Assembly: GCF_014236795.1 (NCBI RefSeq)
Contig: NZ_CP049017.1
Coordinates: 1,528,001 to 1,592,000, forward strand
DNA: 64,000 bases
DNA from: Xanthomonas theicola
Lineage (GTDB): Bacteria; Pseudomonadota; Gammaproteobacteria; Xanthomonadales; Xanthomonadaceae
Direction of reading: 5' to 3'
The notes under the pieces are model-generated. The model made no database searches, was not told the origin of the DNA, and saw nothing but the letters and a program-made list of their open reading frames with translations. How positions within the stretch are numbered: the first letter of the stretch is position 1; every line of letters starts with the position of its first letter. The translations under genes were made by a program, and so were the position numbers. Below are positions 7,904-15,238 of the stretch, piece by piece.

Positions 7904-10864
7904 CTATACTACCAATGCCAGTTCAGTCTCATACGGTTCCGGGACCGCCTCCACATCAATCAGGTAATCCCCGAAGCGCTTCACATGGCTGGTCACGTAC
8001 GGGCTGAGGAAAGCCACGTCCTCTCGCGTGATCTTCCACCCCTGCCGCATCAGAGACTTCATGATCCGGGTCTGTTCGACCACGTTGTAGAAGATGACGG
8101 CATTGGAGACCAGGTCGTTGTACTTGACGGCTTTCTCCTGCTCGACGGGGTCGTTGTCGGCAATCACCCCTTCCCCGCCGAAGAAGAAATACTTTGCGAA
8201 GCCGTTGTAGGCCTCCACCTTGTTGGTCGAGGTGGTGATCTGTTCGCGCAACTCGCGGTTGGAGATGTACTGCAGCAGGAACAAGGTGCGCACGGCTGAA
8301 CCGAGCGCCTTGAAGGCCTGGTACAGCCGGTTCTTGCGGCTGTAGTTGCCCAGCTTGCGAAGCAACGTCGAGGCCGCGATCTTGCCGGTGTTGATCGAGA
8401 GCACGACCTGCATCAGGTCCTTCCAGTGGGTCTCGATCAGATCCCAGTCGACAGTGTCCCGGAACAGCGCGTCGATGTGTTCGTAGCGAATGTCCTCGTC
8501 GGGGCGGAAGAACTTGTATTCGCGCCAGTTGCGGATGCGCGGCATCAGCTGGATGCCCAGCAGATGCGAAAGGCCGAAGACCGGCAGCGACTGTCCCTGC
8601 GTGTCGGCGTGGACGGTGTCCGGCTGGATGTCGGAGGTGTTCTTCAGCAGGCCATCGATGATGTAGACCGCCTCCCAGACACCGCACGGAATGAAGTGGC
8701 TGAACAGCGCGACGTACGTATCGGACACGTGGTGGTAGGCGATGCCGCCGTAGCCGCCATAGCGGATGTGGTACGAGGCGAGAAGATTCTGGTCGTAGAG
8801 GTCGTATTTGGTGCCGTCGGCGGCCGCGCTCTTGCCATCGCCCCAGCATTTGGGGAGCTGCAGGCCGGCGTAGCTGTTGATGATGTCCCGACAGGCCGCC
8901 GCCAGTTTGTTGGCATCCACGTGCCGGCGGTTGACGAATGACAGCATGTGTGCCGAGACGGCGCCACGCAGGTGTCGGGCAGCCTGCGCCGGTCCGAGGT
9001 TGCAACCATAGGTGAAGGCAGTGAGGACGTAGCGCTCGGTCGGTTGCTCGATCTTGGCGTCCGAGCCGGACAGAGGACCGAAGTGCCGGGGCCAGCGCGT
9101 CCAGTGGGCCACATCGCACAGGATCTCGATGACGCTGCGTTCGCGCATGCGGTCTAGGACGGCGGTTTCTAGGGCGCGGGCCCCGTTGCTCATCTCCTTG
9201 GCCTTGCTGCGCTTGAGCACCGGGATGCCATCCTCGCCGATGACCACTTGGCCGTTCTCCAGATAGCCCTGATCGGTAAGCTCGACGACCTGCATCAGGC
9301 GCGATTGCAAGGCATTGACGAAGCCCACGGCCGTGGCCGGCAGCCCCACCTGCTTGCAGTAATCCTCCAACATAGGTTCGCACTGCTCCCACGGCAGCAA
9401 CTGCTCGCGGTAGTCGGCGTAGGTTTCCGATCCGCGCACAGCCACGTCGCCCGATTTCAGTTCGTTGGCCAGCGATGAGAACACACAAACCTCGAACAGA
9501 CGCCGGTGGATGCGCTCCCCGCCTCGTTCGGTGCGATGAACGATGGTCTTGCGCCAAAGCTGGGTGGTGAACGCCAAATCGACCGCTTCGTCCAACCAAT
9601 TGCTGCGGGTTCGTTCCTGCGTCAGGATCAGCTCGATCGCGTCGATCAGCGAGCGGTCCTCCGTGGTCGAGGCCAAGTCCAGCATACGCACCATCCGCAG
9701 GATGGTGGCGCGATGACTTTTGTAGAATGGCCACAGCAGGGGCAAGTAGTTGTCGCCACTATGCGCCGCAATGGCGTTGCAGTCGGCCTGCAACATCTGC
9801 ACGCCACCGTGGGCGTTGACCAGACGGCGGATTTCACGCCCCGCCTCGGTGTCGCCGCGATGATGGTCGAGGACGCGGACCACATCCGACATCGTCGCCA
9901 CGATCGCTTCGGTCTTCTCGCGATAGCGCGCCCTCAGCCGCTCCAGTTCCTCTCGGCCCAGGTTGTGGATGTTCCCCATGCGTTTGATGAACATCTCCGC
10001 GAGATCGTCGCGCGTCCGGACCCGGGCCCGGTGGATCAAGCACACCAGTACGGCGTAGCGCTTGGCGGGCCGAAACTTGCGCAGCTCGGAAGCATCCAAT
10101 GCCCGCGCCTCGGCGGCGAAGTGCTTGCGCTTGACCTCCGGGATGCCCGCCAGGTGCAACTCGCTGCCGACCAATTCGCCCAGTTCGGCGATATGGTCGA
10201 TCAACTCCTGGAAATGCTGCAGCGAAGAGCGCTTGGGAAGGCGCTTGATCGCGTGCAACGGGCTCTTCTGACGCCCCTGTTCGACCTGCAGGAGGCCTTC
10301 CAGGCGCTGTTTTTCGTCGATGGTCAGCCGAGCCTCGATCTGGGCGAAATAGCGCCCGTTGACCAGCGTGCGGATGCGCCGGGTCAGGCGATCCAGTGTG
10401 GAGAACGCCGGCAGCTCGACGCGATCACGCACGAGCTGTTCGATGGCCACGTTGATCAGGTCCGCCGGGTTATCCATCACCGCAGCGGCTTCGTATACCG
10501 CGCGTGCCGCAATCTTCAGCCCGCCGTCGCTGTAGGCCCAGACCTGCAGGAATTGGCGGATCCGGCGGTAGTAGCGATAGCGCGAGGCGTTGGCAATACT
10601 CGCTGGCTTGACCTGCACGCGCAGTTTCAGCGCGCTGCGGATATGGCGCACCACCGCCGACGGGACTTCGTCCAATACGGGGAAATACCCCAGCCGTTGG
10701 AAGGTCTTGAGCAGGATCGTCAGCGTCAGGCGGTGCGCAGGCTGCCGGGTGTACTCGGCAACGAAGGCCGCCTCAGCGTCGGTTGGCGTGTAGGCCGCAA
10801 CCAGTTCGCGGACGACCGGGTTGCGCTTGAATTGCGGGTATGCGGTCCGTTCGATCGACGCCAT
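7904..10864 (-). CDS. tnpA: Tn3-family transposase TnpA
   Basis: 986 residues, the normal size of Tn3 transposases. The catalytic DDE triad can be placed from conserved motifs: D683 (AADGTKYDLYDQN), D754 (VHADTQGQSLPVFGL) and E884 (TNKVEAYNGFAKYFFFGG), with spacing close to Tn3 TnpA. The N-terminal half holds the helical DNA-binding part. No frameshift or stop is seen, so it should be active. It catalyses replicative transposition between the GGGG-ended repeats. The start lies 8 bases after the tnpS stop, so the two are probably one transcript from the tnpS-tnpT spacer. Confidence 0.95.
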   Translation of the reverse strand: MASIERTAYPQFKRNPVVRELVAAYTPTDAEAAFVAEYTRQPAHRLTLTILLKTFQRLGYFPVLDEVPSAVVRHIRSALKLRVQVKPASIANASRYRYYRRIRQFLQVWAYSDGGLKIAARAVYEAAAVMDNPADLINVAIEQLVRDRVELPAFSTLDRLTRRIRTLVNGRYFAQIEARLTIDEKQRLEGLLQVEQGRQKSPLHAIKRLPKRSSLQHFQELIDHIAELGELVGSELHLAGIPEVKRKHFAAEARALDASELRKFRPAKRYAVLVCLIHRARVRTRDDLAEMFIKRMGNIHNLGREELERLRARYREKTEAIVATMSDVVRVLDHHRGDTEAGREIRRLVNAHGGVQMLQADCNAIAAHSGDNYLPLLWPFYKSHRATILRMVRMLDLASTTEDRSLIDAIELILTQERTRSNWLDEAVDLAFTTQLWRKTIVHRTERGGERIHRRLFEVCVFSSLANELKSGDVAVRGSETYADYREQLLPWEQCEPMLEDYCKQVGLPATAVGFVNALQSRLMQVVELTDQGYLENGQVVIGEDGIPVLKRSKAKEMSNGARALETAVLDRMRERSVIEILCDVAHWTRWPRHFGPLSGSDAKIEQPTERYVLTAFTYGCNLGPAQAARHLRGAVSAHMLSFVNRRHVDANKLAAACRDIINSYAGLQLPKCWGDGKSAAADGTKYDLYDQNLLASYHIRYGGYGGIAYHHVSDTYVALFSHFIPCGVWEAVYIIDGLLKNTSDIQPDTVHADTQGQSLPVFGLSHLLGIQLMPRIRNWREYKFFRPDEDIRYEHIDALFRDTVDWDLIETHWKDLMQVVLSINTGKIAASTLLRKLGNYSRKNRLYQAFKALGSAVRTLFLLQYISNRELREQITTSTNKVEAYNGFAKYFFFGGEGVIADNDPVEQEKAVKYNDLVSNAVIFYNVVEQTRIMKSLMRQGWKITREDVAFLSPYVTSHVKRFGDYLIDVEAVPEPYETELALVV

Positions 10865-10872
10865 CCAGCCCC

Positions 10873-11877
10873 TCAGGTCGTTGCAGGCCTTGGCAGCGCG
10901 GGCGCTTCCGGCAGACTTGCTTCGATGCGCTGGCGCGCGAAGGGATCACCACCGTCGATGTAACGCATCGCCGAGTGCACGTCTCGCCAGCCGACGTACT
11001 CCATCAGAGCCTTGACGTCCCAGCCGTTGGCGTTGGCCCAGCCGGCGAAGCCGCGGCGCAGCGAGTGGCCGCTGTAGTGGTTGGGAGAGGTCAGCCCAGC
11101 CTCGCGGAAGATCCGCCGTAGCAGGCGCACCAGGCTGTTGGGGTGGAGCGGCGCGGCGGCAATCCCACCCCACTGGTTGACCGCGCGAAACAGTGGCCCC
11201 TCGTGGAGGGCGGCTGCCGCGACCCAGGCCATGGTGGCGGCAACCGGGCACCAGCGCGACAAGGCTGGCACTCTGTAGATCCGACCGGCGTGCTGGCGGT
11301 CGCCCTTGCTGTGCGGCAGGAAGCAGGTCATGCCTTCGCCGGCCACCAGCTCCAAATCCTGAACCTGGAGGCGAACCAGTTCGTCGCCGCGGAAGCCGCG
11401 CCAAAAGCCCAGCAGTACCAAGGCGCGATCGCGCAGGTGCCGGAGCCGACCGGCCGCATCGTCACGCGTGCCGGCCGCAGCTGCGGCGCCATCGAGCCAA
11501 TCCACGACCTGACCCAACTGCGTGAGCTGCAGTGGCGTGGCGCGCTTTTCCTGACTTGGATGCACCGTTTGGATGCCCTTGAGCACCTTGCGTACGACGG
11601 GCGCCCGCGTGGGGTCGGCGAAACCGTGCGCCTGGTGCCACTGGGCCAGTGCCGCGAGCCGGTGCCTGAGTGTGTTGAGCGCGAGTTGTCCGGCGTAGGT
11701 GGCCAAGTAGCGCGCCACCTGCTCCGCGGTCGCCGGCAGATGACCACCCCAATCGACCTCGAAGTGACGGGTCGCCCCTGCATACGCGCGCTCGGTGTTG
11801 GCACGGGTTGCCGCTTCCAGATACTGCTTGACCGAGCTCACCGCGTCGCTCCGAAACGCCGTTTCGTACGGCCGCAT
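10873..11877 (-). CDS. tnpS: TnpS tyrosine recombinase (cointegrate resolution)
   Basis: 334 residues. An N-terminal SAM-like core-binding domain (about 15 to 110) is followed by a catalytic domain with the tyrosine recombinase residues: R163 in GFRGDELVRL, H271 and R274 in SGHSLRRGF, and Y306 in HSAMRYIDGG. The second His position of the family motif reads GWRDVH, a common variation. In Tn4651-type elements TnpS and TnpT resolve the transposition cointegrate at a site between their divergent genes; the same arrangement is present here. The ATG at 11877 is the natural start, placed at the edge of the palindromic spacer. A generic integrase role is less likely given the gene order. Confidence 0.92.
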   Translation of the reverse strand: MRPYETAFRSDAVSSVKQYLEAATRANTERAYAGATRHFEVDWGGHLPATAEQVARYLATYAGQLALNTLRHRLAALAQWHQAHGFADPTRAPVVRKVLKGIQTVHPSQEKRATPLQLTQLGQVVDWLDGAAAAAGTRDDAAGRLRHLRDRALVLLGFWRGFRGDELVRLQVQDLELVAGEGMTCFLPHSKGDRQHAGRIYRVPALSRWCPVAATMAWVAAAALHEGPLFRAVNQWGGIAAAPLHPNSLVRLLRRIFREAGLTSPNHYSGHSLRRGFAGWANANGWDVKALMEYVGWRDVHSAMRYIDGGDPFARQRIEASLPEAPALPRPATT

Positions 11878-12024
11878 GGCGACTGTAGCCGAAAATTCCG
11901 GGTAACGCGGGATAATTCAACATTATCCCGCGTGAACCCACGGCTCGCAGCTGGTTCGTCTAACGCGTTGAGTAGTACGTAATTACATGGTATGTAATTC
12001 GTTACGAAATACGCGGAGTGACGG
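11878..12024. promoter_or_regulatory. probable resolution site (rst/res) and divergent promoters
   Basis: The 147-base spacer between tnpS and tnpT contains two palindromes. One has perfect 12-base arms (ACGCGGGATAAT at 11905-11916, complement at 11922-11933) with a 5-base centre, a layout expected for a tyrosine recombinase crossover core. The second, AT-rich, has arms 11981-11988 and 11992-11999 around GGT and may be the TnpT binding site or operator. Function is inferred from the position in Tn4651-like elements. Confidence 0.75.
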
Positions 12025-13077
12025 ATGGCAAGGTCCGGGTTGTACAAAAGCGACGTGCAACGTGCCCGCGATAGCCTGCGCGCAACGGGCAAGCATCCGT
12101 CCGTGGACGCGGTCCGGGTGGCGCTCGGCAACACGGGCTCCAAGACCACCATCCACCGCTATCTGAGGGAGTTGGAAGACGAGGACGGACGGCGCCCCGG
12201 CGCCAAGGTCGCCATTAGCGACGCGCTGCAGGATCTGGTCAGCCGCCTCGCCGAGCGCTTGCACGCCGAGGCTGAGACGTTGGTGGCGCAGGCCCAGGCG
12301 CGCTTCCAGGCGCAGCTTCAAGAGCGTACCCAAACGCTGGAGCAGGCCCGGCAAGAGGCTGACTCACTCAGGACGCAGCTGCAACGCTGCGAGACCGCCC
12401 TGCAGGCCGAACGCGAGGCGGGCGAGGCCGCCAGGAACGAGGTGGCCAGCCGCACCACCGAGCTGGCCCAACTGGAGGAGCGGATCTCCGGCCTGACCGT
12501 TCGCGTGGCCGAGCACGACGCCCATGCGAAATCGTTGGAACACAAGCACGAACACGCCAGGGAAGCTCTGGAGCACTACCGCGCCTCGGTCAAGGACCAG
12601 CGCGAGCAGGAACAGCGCCGGCATGAGCACCAGGTGCAGGAGCTGCAGGTCGCCCTACGGCAGGCCAACGAGGCCTTGACCGCCAAGAACCACGATCTGA
12701 TGCAGCTCAACCGGGAAAACGGCCAGTGGCTGGAACGCCAGACCCGCCTGGAGCGGGAACTGACGCAGGCACGCCAGCGGGCCGACGCCCAGCAACGCGA
12801 GCGCGATTCGCTGCGCCTGGCGGCCGCCGAGCACCAAGCCCTGCAGGTGCGCTGGACCGGCGATGTCCAAGCGCTGGAAAGCGTGCGCACCGAGCTGGCT
12901 GCAGCGCTGACCGATCTGGTCGAGGAGCGCCAGCGCCGGGAACACGCCGAGGTGGAGACCTTGCGGGCCACGGTACGTCTGAGCACGCTGGAACAGCTCC
13001 TGGCGCAGCTGCGACCACCGCGCCTCGTTGACGAACACGAAAAGACCATCGCAGCCGGTGCAATGCCGGCAGGCTGA
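12025..13077 (+). CDS. tnpT: TnpT, KfrA-type DNA-binding coiled-coil protein
   Basis: 350 residues. Residues 1 to about 110 match the KfrA N-terminal DNA-binding pattern (SDVQRARDSLRATGKHPSVD, NTGSKTTIHRYLRELE). From about 70 to 330 the sequence is a long Glu/Gln/Arg-rich heptad coiled coil. In Tn4651 elements this architecture belongs to TnpT, the accessory factor that stimulates TnpS-mediated resolution. It is divergent from tnpS with the palindromic site between them. A plasmid-type KfrA regulator would look similar in isolation; context decides for TnpT. The frame is intact. Confidence 0.9.
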   Translation: MARSGLYKSDVQRARDSLRATGKHPSVDAVRVALGNTGSKTTIHRYLRELEDEDGRRPGAKVAISDALQDLVSRLAERLHAEAETLVAQAQARFQAQLQERTQTLEQARQEADSLRTQLQRCETALQAEREAGEAARNEVASRTTELAQLEERISGLTVRVAEHDAHAKSLEHKHEHAREALEHYRASVKDQREQEQRRHEHQVQELQVALRQANEALTAKNHDLMQLNRENGQWLERQTRLERELTQARQRADAQQRERDSLRLAAAEHQALQVRWTGDVQALESVRTELAAALTDLVEERQRREHAEVETLRATVRLSTLEQLLAQLRPPRLVDEHEKTIAAGAMPAG

Positions 13078-13123
13078 TACCCAGCCATTTGGGGAATGCT
13101 CGGTCATCCTCAGCGCCAACGCC

Positions 13124-13184
13124 TTCGTCGTCGCAGCCACGACTTCGGTGAGGCGAAGCGAAGAGGAGCGCTCCCCGGCAAACT
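13124..13184 (+). promoter_or_regulatory. PIP box with spaced -10 element (HrpX-type promoter)
   Basis: TTCGT at 13124-13128 and TTCGG at 13144-13148 are separated by exactly 15 bases, fitting the TTCGB-N15-TTCGB plant-inducible promoter box. Exactly 30 bases further, CAAACT (13179-13184) fits the YANNNT -10 motif at the spacing needed for HrpX-dependent promoters. The start codon at 13214 follows 29 bases later. HrpX control is inferred from these three coincident spacings. Confidence 0.85.
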
Positions 13185-13213
13185 TGCTTCTAAAGTCACA
13201 GCAGGAGATCGAC

Positions 13214-13534
13214 ATGGGTCTATGCGCTTCAAAACCGAGCGTGGCAGGGTCACCTGCGCATTATACAACCCACATTACAGAGGGGGATCTAGGATCGCCC
13301 TCATCTCCCCGAATGTCACGCCCCCTTCCTCTCATCAACCACCAGCTTCAATGCAGGAGCATTCGATGGTTTAAGCGGGCGTCCGTCAAGATTGTCTCAG
13401 CATCGACTGGCGAGGCGAGGCGGAGATTATACGCTAAGGAAGGTCTGATCAACGCCCGCCGGCCGGCCATCATGCTCGAAACCCCGTTTTTTTGCGCTGT
13501 TTCTGACACGTTCCCGGAGACATCCCCGGCATGA
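13214..13534 (+). CDS. XopE/XopJ-like N-myristoylation leader, truncated effector
   Basis: 106 codons, starting MGLCASKPSVAGSP behind AGGAG with a 7-base gap. A glycine at position 2 with Cys4, Ser6 and Lys7 is the acylation signal found at the start of XopE- and XopJ-family effectors, which anchors them to the plant plasma membrane. The first 50 or so residues look like an effector secretion/translocation region; after about residue 55 the frame changes to Arg-rich sequence ending in PETSPA with no catalytic domain, so this is the 5' stump of a longer effector gene. It has its own PIP promoter. Its TGA overlaps the ATG of the next gene (ATGA), so it may now act as a translated leader for that effector. 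Confidence 0.7.
   Translation: MGLCASKPSVAGSPAHYTTHITEGDLGSPSSPRMSRPLPLINHQLQCRSIRWFKRASVKIVSASTGEARRRLYAKEGLINARRPAIMLETPFFCAVSDTFPETSPA
13435..13456 (+). repeat. IS-terminus-like sequence at a recombination junction
   Basis: The stretch TAAGGAAGGTCTGATCAAC matches, with 2 mismatches in 19, the complement of 51618-51636 at the edge of a dead IS5-type copy in this window. It lies just where the leader frame stops resembling an effector, which suggests an IS end marks the breakpoint. Confidence 0.5.
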
Positions 13535-14178
13535 ATATCACTCCTACAAGCCATCCATGTATATTTGTATCTCATGATGAGCAAGATGCACATTTTCCAG
13601 GGGAAGTGGAGAGTTCTCTGAATAGGCTAAGAAGCGGACCAAGTGGCAATAATCTGCTCGATGAGTTAAGGAATTTTGAGTCAAGGAATAAGAGAGTAAC
13701 TATAGAGAGAGACAATAGCGATGATCCTGGGGCACGCCCATGCCTCACAGAAAAGCAGCAGAAAAAGTATGGTCGAGACAGGGTAAATGATCCGAGCGTC
13801 ACCAACACCCTCATTACAAAGTCACGCAATTTCCTTGGGATAAAGAAAAATGGAAAGGGCACAAGCGTAACCGTCAAATGGTCGCCAAACTTGGGTTTCA
13901 AAACGGATGAAGAAGGCATGGCGCAGCCTGATCATTCCAATCCCGAAAGTGCCTTTGTAATTCTTGGTCACGAGCTGATTCACGCAAAGCATATGATGCA
14001 GGGAACCCATAAAGGCCTGAGCGGGCATAAATATGCTGCAGGAACTCCTGCAGCCAAGGAAGAATGGCGAGCTATTGGTCTGGGCAAATATGAGGGGCGG
14101 GAAACGTCAGAATACTCAATATGCGATGAGCATGGCATTACGCGCCGCAGTGCCTATCCTGGATTCAATGACCCCTGA
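13531..14178 (+). CDS. putative type III effector, HExxH zinc protease (XopG/HopH1-like)
   Basis: 215 residues. The ATG at 13531 follows GGAGA by 10 bases and overlaps the preceding stop; an in-frame stop lies 27 bases upstream, so no longer start is possible. The C-terminal half carries a gluzincin-type motif GHELIHAKHMM with zinc ligands H147 and H151 and general base E148, followed by an EEWRAIG...GRETSEY segment that can supply the third ligand. The N-terminal 100 residues are Ser/Asn/Arg-rich and disordered, as expected for a secretion signal. The pattern resembles the XopG/HopH1 family (M27-like proteases) injected into plant cells. The gene is strikingly AT-richer than its surroundings, supporting transfer. 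Family name is from motif recall. Confidence 0.78.
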   Translation: MNITPTSHPCIFVSHDEQDAHFPGEVESSLNRLRSGPSGNNLLDELRNFESRNKRVTIERDNSDDPGARPCLTEKQQKKYGRDRVNDPSVTNTLITKSRNFLGIKKNGKGTSVTVKWSPNLGFKTDEEGMAQPDHSNPESAFVILGHELIHAKHMMQGTHKGLSGHKYAAGTPAAKEEWRAIGLGKYEGRETSEYSICDEHGITRRSAYPGFNDP

Positions 14179-14556
14179 GTTTCGCGAATTTATCCTTAAG
14201 AGGGTCGGCAGGGATTGGTGTATAAAAACCTTTGCTGACAGCGAGTTAGCTCACTTTTGGCTGTTTTTTACACGAATCCCTGCTCCACCCTCATTTTTGG
14301 CTATTTCTTGCACGAATCACTCCTGGTCCTCAGGCTGATCGCGGCGTGGGGTAAGTAGTCATTGGTCGTAGGCGTGAGTTCCGTTGCTCCTGGGGACGTG
14401 GGCTACGTCCAGGCCAGAATGACTCACAGAATCCGCAGGGTGGGTAATAGACGGGTTGCAGCGTGCCGAACCTCGAAAGGGACAAGGTAGTGGATGAGCC
14501 GATGGAAGCGCCGTTTTATCTGGCAACTTCATGTTTTCACAAAATAAATCGGGTTC
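14179..14556. other. transposon tail, no gene seen
   Basis: Between the protease gene and the right inverted repeat. No frame has a credible start or product. It holds two 28-base direct repeats (14251-14278, 14291-14318). Confidence 0.5.
14251..14318 (+). repeat. pair of 28-bp imperfect direct repeats
   Basis: Copies at 14251-14278 and 14291-14318 match at 24 of 28 positions (TCAyTTTTGGCTrTTT... CACGAATC). Their TTTTTACACG-AT core resembles the inner part of the element's own right inverted repeat, so they may be decayed terminal repeats of an earlier insertion cassette boundary. Confidence 0.6.
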
Positions 14557-14592
14557 TGCGAGTCATTTTTACACGTATGTCGGCTGAACCCC
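14557..14592 (-). repeat. right terminal inverted repeat of the Tn3-family element
   Basis: Mirror image of 7812-7847, ending ...GTCGGCTGAACCCC, with two mismatches. The second TATTT target copy follows at 14593-14597. Confidence 0.93.
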
Positions 14593-14597
14593 TATTT

Positions 14598-14985
14598 GGA
14601 CGCACGCCAGGAATCGGGCGCCTACGACGGCAAGCTGGTGCCCTACACCTCGCGCAACCAGCTCAGCCTCGGCGCGTCCTACCAGCCCGGTCACACCACC
14701 GTCGCAGTGTCCGGCTATTACTTCAGCCGTGCCTTCAGCGATGCCGCCAATACCGTGCAGGAAAACGCGATCGGCTCGGTCGGCGAACTGCCCGCGTACT
14801 GGGTCTGGAACGCGCAGCTGAGCCAGGTGCTCAGCGAGCGCGACAGCGGCAAGCTCAGCGCCTCGCTGGCGGTGAACAATCTGTTCGATCGCAACTACTG
14901 GTACCGCGGCATCGACACCAGCCCATGGGGCCGGCAGCCGGCCCCGGGCCGCAGCGTCACGGTCGGCCTGGGATACCGCTTCTGA
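14598..14985 (+). pseudogene. xsuA: xsuA 3' part: C-terminal barrel strands of the receptor
   Basis: Continues the receptor frame interrupted at 7811: after TAT TTG it reads DARQESGAYDGKLVPYTSRN, typical TonB-receptor barrel sequence, and ends SVTVGLGYRF with the C-terminal phenylalanine signature of outer-membrane proteins. It encodes the last 129 residues. It has no signal peptide or ribosome binding site of its own, so no useful product is expected while the transposon is in place. Confidence 0.9.
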
Positions 14986-15050
14986 TCGCCGTTGCCGTCG
15001 GACGACGACGCTAGCCTTTGCAGCACCGCGCGCCACCCGGCGCGCCGCCG

Positions 15051-15072
15051 CCCGCGGGAGACGCGGGCCTTT
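15051..15072 (+). terminator. possible weak hairpin terminator
   Basis: CCCGCG, loop GGAGA, CGCGGG, then CCTTT. The T tract is short, so it may only attenuate. It lies between the xsuA remnant and xssA. Confidence 0.35.
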
Positions 15073-15238
15073 ACGGCGAACGCGGCCGCGTTCGCCACGT
15101 ACCCAGCGCGCGCTCGATGCGTGTGCCAGGCAGTCCCTGGATCCGCCGCAGCCGCGGCTCGCTCCCCCGTGTCCGCCCGATCGCGGCCGCGCGCGGCGTC
15201 GCGCGCGTCCGTCCCCGTCTTCCGAACGAGAACCGATC

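Larger units (their letters stand above)
7812..14592. mobile_element. Tn3-family transposon (Tn4651/TnXax1 type) with effector cargo
   Basis: 6781 bp bounded by 36-bp inverted repeats starting GGGG and flanked by TATTT. Order: tnpA and tnpS on the minus strand, a palindromic spacer typical of a resolution site, tnpT on the plus strand, then a passenger region with a PIP box and two overlapping effector-like frames. The tnpS/tnpT recombination pair, rather than a serine resolvase, is the Tn4651 subgroup signature; in xanthomonads TnXax1-type relatives are known carriers of type III effectors. All transposition genes look intact, so the element may still be mobile. Insertion is within xsuA, with tnpA reading against the receptor. 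Confidence 0.93.

Noticed and set aside
14463..14592. Additional effector frame at the right end of the transposon (starting near PNLERDKVVDEPM)
   Set aside because: No ATG with a ribosome site, and the frame simply reads through the inverted repeat into xsuA sequence.
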